Assembly (NCBI GenBank): GCA_029834535.1
Contig: JAQMWT010000040.1
Location: forward strand, 1-64,000
Length of the DNA stretch: 64,000 nucleotides
DNA from: Chrysophaeum taylorii
Taxonomy: Eukaryota > Sar > Pelagophyceae > Pelagomonadales > Pelagomonadaceae
Direction: 5' to 3'
Shown: piece after piece, positions 57,747 to 64,000 of the stretch
Layout of the letters: every line of letters starts with the position of its first letter
Numbering within the stretch: position 1 is the stretch's first letter
Notes under the pieces: generated by a model
Database searches by the model: none
What the model was told of the DNA's origin: nothing
The model's input: only the letters and a program-made list of their open reading frames with translations
Translations under genes and position numbers: made by a program

Positions 57747-60700
57747 GAAACACCGTAGCATATAGGACATTTTTAACACATCCAATGATTAGGTGAGAGT
57801 CACGTTACCACTAGCATCATCCACCCCACCATATACCCTAATCCTGTCCCTAGGGGGCAGTGATGAGGTGAGAGTCACGCAAACACTAACGCACCCCCCT
57901 CCCCACCATATACCCTGGTACTATCCCTAGGGGGGAATGATGAGGTGAGAGTCATGTTAACACTAACACCCCCCCCCCCCAACACTATACCCTAGTCCTA
58001 TCCCTAGGGGGGAATGAATCGCACACACCAGCAGCACCAACAACACCGAGGACTCGCTAAAAGGAAACACATTTAGCACAAAGTCTAAGGTGACGTGGTG
58101 GGATATGTAAAAAGCCGCGAACAGCGCCTGGAGCACCGGTGACGAGGAATAAAAATTCTGGCGAGCGATGGCACCGACGAAGAAGGCAGGGTATTTTAAG
58201 TGACAGCGGTTCCTTGTCACCCGGTCAAGAGGGACGTGGGGGGGCAACTCTTCCGTGTGCCGGGGGGGGGTTCATCGAAGGGGTCGTCTGCAGTCGGCGG
58301 CGGTATCCGTGGCAACCAAAATAAAGGCGTAGGCTGCCGACATCGAGTAGTCTGCGAGGGTCGCGGCAACAAGGGCAAATGGACTTAGTTTGTCTCAGGC
58401 GCACAAAAGGTCACGCCGGTCGGGACGTGGATCCCGTTTTTTTGTTGTCGTCGTCGATACGATACGACGCTTCTAATTCCGTCGCCGCGTTCGAGGCCTT
58501 ACGAGAGTCAAAAAAAAATGACCGGCCGGTCCCCATTTTCCGCCACCGCCCCCTTCCAGCACCCTGTTAGAACTAATGTTGTGGTCGAGCTAAACAAAAT
58601 CCACCTAGAGGTGGTGGGGAATGAAGAATTGATGATGAGGAGGAAGTAGAGATGGGAAACAAGAAGGAAGGAAGCCACGACCGAGACTGACTTTTGAGGC
58701 ACGGCAAAGACAAGAAGGGAAAAGATAGTCGTTCGCTCCAAAGCGCGAACGGGTTTAAAGAGAGCACCTAGACAGAAGCGACGGGAATCGGCGAAAACGC
58801 GCGTAGGTTTCGCAATATCCACCCCCCCCCCCACAGAGAGAAAAAAAAATACTTGGGTGCGATCATTCCTTCGTGCTCATCCTCGACAATGGGAATAAAA
58901 GGGGCCCTGCAATAACCTTTCCTCCGGAGTGGGTGGAGATCGGAGGTCTCTCGAGCAAGGCTCCGTAGAGAAGAGAATGTGCACCAAAAAAAAAACCATG
59001 GACACCGACGCAACAAAAAAAAAATGACGAAAAGTTTTGATGTGCCGTAGGAAGAAGAGAACCAACGCAGGCTTCCACAAACCAAGCAAACCAAACCGAC
59101 ATTTTGGGCCCCTAGTCTCGGGTGACTCCGGGCCATAGAATGGCGCATCCAGCAGGCACAGGGACCCAGCATGTCGGTCGGTCGGTCGGATTGGTCGCAA
59201 ATGGTTGACGCCACGTGTTGCTCGCGCTCGCTCGTATTTAACGCAACATGGCCCATAAAATGGGAAAGATACATCGGTCGCGCGACAACCTCGTCCTTTG
59301 TATAACGCAGGCACTACGATCGCAAATCGCAACTATCAACATCCGGGTTCATTTTCGTCGCGTCGTTCTTTATGGGCACAGCGAGGTGATGTCTCTGAGA
59401 TGAGCATGGCGCGAACGATACCCTCCGACACGCGGCCATCAACTTTCAGTGGTCTTCAAAGTCTCAACACGGGACGACGACGACGACGATGCGGACACGT
59501 CGGGTATGGCTTCGCGACTGGTCCGAACTTGACGAACTTCCTCATCTCGCCGTTCCTTGGCGCCGTTGAAGCTTACTCCAACGGTGAATACGAACGGGAA
59601 ATGCGAGGGTAATAAAAAACGGGATTTGTGGATGCGGTTGGTTACGTCGGGTGCGGTTCGGCATGGCAGAATCCGTCACTCGCGCCGCTGTCTCCAAGTC
59701 GGAGTATACAGAGCCAGCGTCCGCGTCGGACGGTGTGTCGTTTCTGCATTGCGGTAGTTATTATGCGCGCCACGCCATAAACTGGCCGCACGAACGGGAG
59801 ATTTTCAGCGGTTAGTCGTCTAGGCTGGGATGTTCTTGGGATAGGCCGCACGAGACGCAACTGGATTCGGAGGATGCACCTGAGTGCTCGGTGATCAGAG
59901 TCCGGAAAAGGCTCTCAGTGAAACCTCCATCCGAAACAAAAAGATCTGGCTTTAGACGATGGTCAATGATGACGAGTCCGAAGGCAAACACGACAAATAA
60001 ATGTACCAATGGCCCGTGGTTGGGTTCGGCGAAGAAGGTGACAGGTGCTGCCAGTTCCGTCTTAGCGAGAAATGAGTACATTCGGCGGCTCGCGTCATTC
60101 ACTTTCAGGACACAATGTGGACAATATACTTGTCTGTCGTCCAAATCAGCCCACGCGCCAATGATGGTGTTCCCATCCACACCAACGATATGCCGTTTCA
60201 GTTGCAGAGCGGTAATTAAATTATCAAAGAAAGAAAGGCCAAAGCCTTAGCAGAGAAATCAACGACCAGTGCGTAGGCACTGACGAGGACGAGCCCGAGA
60301 TCACATCCTTTTCGCATCTCTCGAGTAGTAGAAACATCACACAACTCGAGTCTCAAATCTGTTTTTCACCGTTCTTTGGTCACATCCTCGCCGAAGAGGA
60401 GCTGAGAGTAACGACCATTCGTTGTTGGCCTACGTGGTGGCTTTGTTCCTCGGTGGCTTTGAGTTGCTCGGTGGCTTCAAACAGGCGCGTGATTCCATCC
60501 TCTTCCTCCAACGATTGACTCCGTAAAGAAAAAAAAGATTTCCTCGCACATGCCCGCATAAGTACGTCGCCTCCGCAAATTCGCCACCAACTCTTCAGTC
60601 TTCGCCACGTTTTCTTAGACGGCGAATTGACTAAAAACGATCTCATGGTCATGAAAGTTTCCTTCTGCGTCCCCCGGCCATACCCCGTCACGCTGCTCAC

Positions 60701-60914
60701 GTTCCGGCTGCCAACCGACCAGCCCGGGAGGCGAACACGTCCCAAGCCACGCCGGGAAGACCACTGGCCTCGCAAGACGCAGGATCACCCATAACCGTTC
60801 TTCATCGCGACCTACGACAGTTATAATATGTCACAGGGAAATCGCGGGGAAGAGGAATCCGCAGGGGGGACGCGGATTTATTTTCCCCTTTAGACTCTCT
60901 GATACCCTCACAGT
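57747..60914. other. Gene-poor region
   Basis: Apart from the 76-bp tandem repeat I find no supported gene. A minus-strand frame at 59812-60180 reads like protein in part (IIGAWADLDDRQVYCPHCVL) and one at 60380-60775 is basic, but neither shows a domain and both lack conserved context. Poly-A, poly-C and poly-G runs are common at 58260-59040. Confidence 0.45.
57784..58016. repeat. 76-bp tandem repeat, three units
   Basis: Units starting at about 57784, 57860 and 57937 share ATGAGGTGAGAGTCACG, a C-rich run, ACCATATACCCT and TCCCTAGGGGG. A truncated unit start follows at 58013. Confidence 0.9.
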
Positions 60915-61619
60915 ATGGACGAGGAGGCTATGAGCAAGCTGCTCGCGCCGATCGGAGACCTAGGGGCGGCCATGGCCAACCTCGAGGTCCCCGAGTCGGT
61001 CGCCGCGCAGACCCTTGCCGAAGTCCTGCGCGGAGCAGCCGCGGACGAAGCCAAGGAGGAGGAGGAGCGCGCGCGCAGAGAGGAGCGGGCCGCGCGCGCG
61101 GCAGCGCGGGGAAAGGCCCTCGAGGCCCTCAGGCACGCCCAGCTCGCAGCAACCCTCGACGCACAGCATGGTGATCCGCGCACCGTCGTCAAGTATTACG
61201 AGCGCGCGTTGGCTGACTTTGGGGTAGCTTTGAAGGGCAGAGCGATCCCGGACTCGGGACTCGCCAAAACCCTCGCCGCGATGGCCGCCTACTTGGACCG
61301 GTGTCGCGACCTCCGCCTTGGTATGCGCGCTGACCTCGACCGCGACGCCCCCAACCAGAACCGCCGCGCCGTCCTCCTCGCGATGGCCCGCAGCGGCTAC
61401 GCCGTCTTGGCCAGGGGCGTCGCCGCCCGCGAGGCCGCTCTCGCCGCCGATCAAGATTGGCCGCGCTATATCCTCTTTGCCGACGCCGCGGACTGCTTTG
61501 TCGTCTACCTCAAATCCCTCGATGACGCGACACCCCCGCCAGCGATCACCAAGGCCGCGACCGACGCCCTCAAAAACCTCGAGGCACTCACTGCCTCCCT
61601 AAAACAACATCCTCCATAA
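60915..61619 (+). CDS. MIT-like helical protein
   Basis: A 234-residue protein, ATG start, stop TAA. Residues 50-75 are a highly charged helix. Residues 72-140 (ALEALRHAQLAATLDAQHGD, VVKYYERALADFGVALKG, LAKTLAAMAAYLDRCRDL) follow the three-helix pattern of the MIT domain ('A...D..g....A...Y..al..l...k..eYl.Ra..L'). A second similar helical unit occupies 155-230. MIT domains bind ESCRT-III tails, so a membrane-trafficking role is inferred, not shown. Confidence 0.6.
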   Translation: MDEEAMSKLLAPIGDLGAAMANLEVPESVAAQTLAEVLRGAAADEAKEEEERARREERAARAAARGKALEALRHAQLAATLDAQHGDPRTVVKYYERALADFGVALKGRAIPDSGLAKTLAAMAAYLDRCRDLRLGMRADLDRDAPNQNRRAVLLAMARSGYAVLARGVAAREAALAADQDWPRYILFADAADCFVVYLKSLDDATPPPAITKAATDALKNLEALTASLKQHPP

Positions 61620-62281
61620 TTAATTTTTTTTGTGAATCGGCTGCGCGAATCAACGCACCTACACGCGCAGTAGTAGTACGTACCTTTGAGCTGGGGCACA
61701 CCCCGACGTGTTCGCGGTTACCGCACCCTGGGGCCGTAGTGTCGTTTATTTATTTGTTCATTTATTTATTTATCATCGTTGTGGTGGTGGTGGTGGTTTT
61801 GTGGGAACCACGGATCTCGTTGCCTTTAGAAGATGGGATTTTTTCGTTTTCGGAGCTCTTTAGCAGAAGGGGCCCTGGCGTTTGTATGTGCCTTTGGCCC
61901 GGCGACTGGGGAGTAACCATCGCGTGCAGCGGCCAGCGTAGCATTCTGTGCGTCGTGCCCACCCAGTTTTCGAGGGAGCGAAGACGCGCCTGCATCCTAA
62001 AAATAAAAAGGGCTTGGGCACATAGCAAACTTTTTAAAAAGCCAGTCCGCTATGAAGGAAGGAAGGGAGGCAGGAAGATGCACGTCGAAGAGAACGAATG
62101 AGCAAACTGTCAAAAGCGCCACGCACATCTCCCAAGCAAGAAAAAAAAAAGGAGAATTTATAATGGTGCCACCATCATCACCCTACATAATAATATGAAG
62201 AAGGCAGTCAGTCAGTCAGTCTACCGATGTTGAAATCGGCCTTATTGCACTAAGTAGCTCCGGCGCGGGGCGTAGAAGAGA
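61620..62281. other. Intergenic, low-complexity
   Basis: Contains TTTATTTATTTG and GTGGTGGTGGTGGT microsatellites (about 61744-61800) and a CAGT run at 62206-62221. No gene seen. It separates the convergent ends of the MIT-like and anoctamin genes. Confidence 0.6.
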
Positions 62282-64000
62282 CTAGACGGCCGCGCGATCG
62301 GGGTTTGAGGGCATGGCGAGGCGGCGGGTCGTGTCGTGATACTCTTTTTCGAGGTTGTCGTCGAGGAGGTGGACGGTGAGATCCGGTTGGACGGTGGTGA
62401 GGTTGGGTTCCCAGTCGGGCGCGTCGTCGAGGTCGACCGGATCGTCGGGAACGTTCAAGAGAACCTTGGAGGTAATGAATTCGGCGCGAGCGAGCTGCAT
62501 CTCGACGTCGGGGTCGACGCGCGACGAGACGAGGTGGACGACGAATTTAGCGAAGAAGACGAGGTGCTCGAACAAAAGAAAGAGCGCGAGGCGATGGACG
62601 CCAGCGAGGTTTTCGAAGAAGAGTCCGGTGAAGCAGACGAGCATGGCGTTCGTTTGGACGGCGAGGAGGGAGAGGGCGGAAATGATGGTCTGCCAGGTCC
62701 CGATCGTCTCGGCGCTCGCGGGCTCGGCTCGCTTCGTCTGTTGGCAGAGTTTCCACGCGTCGACCCTAATTTCGACGTAGTTGTTTATCATCGCGAGGAG
62801 GGGCGCGAGAGGAAACGCGGCCGAGAAGAGCGTCGCGTACCCGAACTGGATCATGAGCTCGACGTAATCCTTGAAGAGGGTCTCTTCGATCGTGTAGTCC
62901 TGGAGCAAGAACTGTTCCTCGACCGAAGTGAGCTGGACGTAATACTCGTTATCCTCGTCTTCGTCGACGACGGCCGCGCGGTCCAGCGCGAGGTAGTTCT
63001 GGAACGCGGGCTTCCCGATCTCCTGGAGGTTGTTGACGACGAGGCCAAACCCGAAGATGGAACCGAGCTGCGCGGAGAGCTCGGCGATGCAGTCGTGGTC
63101 GTCCGCGCCCCCGACGCAGGGTGTGTCGGTGAAGGGCTTGACGAAGGCGATGTAGACGAGGGTGGAATACGAATTGACGAACGAGAACAAAACCGTCTTT
63201 AAAGCGAGGGCGTCGTCGTACTCGGATTGGGTGCGGTGGTTCTCGAGGTCGTTGAGCTTGCGCGCGACCTTGTCGTACACAAAGTTCATGGCCGAGATCT
63301 GGGCGGCCGTGATGCCGCCGAACAACGTCGGCACCGAGACGCGCCACCATCTCCTGCGTTTCTTGTAGTTGTAGACGTAGGTCTTGGATACGAACTGCGC
63401 GGCGACGAGGGCGACGACGGCGGCGACCAGAACGACGATGACGCAGTAGGCCCGGACGCACAGGCTCCGACGCTTGTGGGGTGGGACCCACCGCATGCTT
63501 CGTCCGGTCACGGGCGAGGGAACGACGCGTCCGAGGCCCGACTCGACGAATTCGAGGCGCTCGAACTCGAACTTGGCGAGGTCCTTGGAGCCCCAGCGCA
63601 TCGCGAACTGCGACTGCCGCCGCGCCCACGCGATCTCGAACGAGGTCGACCACACCGTCGCGAACAGCGCGAACAACGCGACCCCCACGGCGTTGGACGA
63701 CCGCTCGGCGGCCGACCAGACCCACGCGACGAACCCCGCCCCCGCCGCGTACGAGAGGTAGGTCGTGTAGTGGGCCACCCACGCGAAGTAGAGCGTCAGC
63801 CGCTCGCCAAAGTAGGCGGCCATGGTATCGAACGGCTGATTGTTCGGGAGCTGCCAATACCGCAGCCACTGCTGCTCGAGCTCGAACAGCTCGTCGTGGT
63901 CGTGGAGCGGGAACGCGGCGACTACGCACTTAGCTCTCTTCAGCTTTGCGATCGACAACGCCGCGCCCCCCTGGGCCTGCTCGGTCTCGATCGCGCTCTT
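62282..64000 (-). CDS. Anoctamin (TMEM16) family protein, 5' end outside window
   Basis: 572 codons are visible and the frame stays open to the window edge with no ATG, so the N-terminus is missing. The anoctamin signature is strong: YFGERLTLYFAWVAHYTTYL (TM1 start), FGGITAAQISAMNFVYDKVA, KLNDLENHRTQSEYDDALAL with KTVLFSFVNSYSTLVYIAF (the 'Lt..EN..t...ye.sl..K.f.F.fvNsY' block), then KDYVELMIQFGYATLFSAAF and PLAPLLAMINNYVEIRVDAW. The acidic residues in DYVEL and NYVEIRVDA match calcium ligands of TMEM16 channels and scramblases. The C-terminal tail is acidic. Channel versus scramblase activity cannot be told. Confidence 0.88.
   Translation of the reverse strand, partial: KSAIETEQAQGGAALSIAKLKRAKCVVAAFPLHDHDELFELEQQWLRYWQLPNNQPFDTMAAYFGERLTLYFAWVAHYTTYLSYAAGAGFVAWVWSAAERSSNAVGVALFALFATVWSTSFEIAWARRQSQFAMRWGSKDLAKFEFERLEFVESGLGRVVPSPVTGRSMRWVPPHKRRSLCVRAYCVIVVLVAAVVALVAAQFVSKTYVYNYKKRRRWWRVSVPTLFGGITAAQISAMNFVYDKVARKLNDLENHRTQSEYDDALALKTVLFSFVNSYSTLVYIAFVKPFTDTPCVGGADDHDCIAELSAQLGSIFGFGLVVNNLQEIGKPAFQNYLALDRAAVVDEDEDNEYYVQLTSVEEQFLLQDYTIEETLFKDYVELMIQFGYATLFSAAFPLAPLLAMINNYVEIRVDAWKLCQQTKRAEPASAETIGTWQTIISALSLLAVQTNAMLVCFTGLFFENLAGVHRLALFLLFEHLVFFAKFVVHLVSSRVDPDVEMQLARAEFITSKVLLNVPDDPVDLDDAPDWEPNLTTVQPDLTVHLLDDNLEKEYHDTTRRLAMPSNPDRAAV

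Noticed and set aside
59812-60775. Minus-strand frames as genes
   Set aside because: Short, without recognisable domain, and in a region rich in homopolymers. Only partial protein-like stretches, not enough to call a gene.
1-64000. CRISPR arrays, bacterial operons or prophage
   Set aside because: No regularly spaced direct repeats with unique spacers. The gene content is eukaryotic throughout.

Overview
This is a nuclear genome window from a eukaryote. It has essentially intronless, GC-rich genes in compact islands separated by decayed mobile elements. Several products look plastid- or secretory-targeted: a DUF1118/RIQ-type thylakoid protein, a lumen-type SnoaL/NTF2-like protein and two SAM methyltransferases. 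Others are plainly eukaryotic: telomerase reverse transcriptase, anoctamin, histone deacetylase, an MIT-type protein, and ubiquitin- and SUMO-protease folds. I infer a photosynthetic alga with a complex plastid, for example a pelagophyte-like stramenopile. The species cannot be fixed from the sequence alone.

Layout. 1-2.8 kb: an O-methyltransferase-like gene. 3.7-4.4 kb: a small inverted-repeat element with a short Helitron-like copy inside it. 5.6-12.8 kb: a head-to-head pair of coiled-coil genes, one of 1,858 residues. 13.4-15.6 kb: a broken DDE transposase. 16.4-17.6 and 23.8-24.8 kb: two related Helitron relics, both retaining the C-terminal helicase motifs. 18.2-28.0 kb: a dense host gene island with very short divergent promoters (methyltransferase/sulfotransferase; DUF1118/thrombospondin-3 membrane protein), interrupted only by the second Helitron relic. 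28.2-32.0 kb: a Ty1/copia element with both LTRs and a 5-bp target-site duplication. 32.0-35.1 kb: telomerase reverse transcriptase overlapping the upstream histone deacetylase gene by ATGA. 36.0-46.4 kb: one ~10.4-kb minus-strand coding tract, broken by stops and frameshifts, carrying OTU-like, ULP1 (C48) and USP (C19) peptidase modules. 46.4-57.7 kb: an 11.3-kb copia-type retrotransposon whose polyprotein includes a complete C5 cytosine DNA methyltransferase. 57.8-60.9 kb: mostly non-coding with a 76-bp tandem repeat. 60.9-64 kb: an MIT-like protein and the 3' part of an anoctamin gene.

Four things stand out. (1) A retrotransposon carries its own DNA cytosine methyltransferase between GAG and integrase, and an almost identical peptide (SLNY or SLNQ) recurs exactly at the GAG/methyltransferase, methyltransferase/integrase, integrase/RT and RNase H/accessory borders, like a set of processing sites. 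(2) A short telomerase reverse transcriptase has an N-terminus that reads as an RPA70 DBD-B-type OB fold rather than a recognisable TEN domain. (3) A giant coding tract combines three ubiquitin/SUMO peptidase folds. (4) A Helitron-like family is present in three sizes and shares terminal iterons.

All domain calls come from reading motifs by eye. No alignment, HMM or structure search was run.
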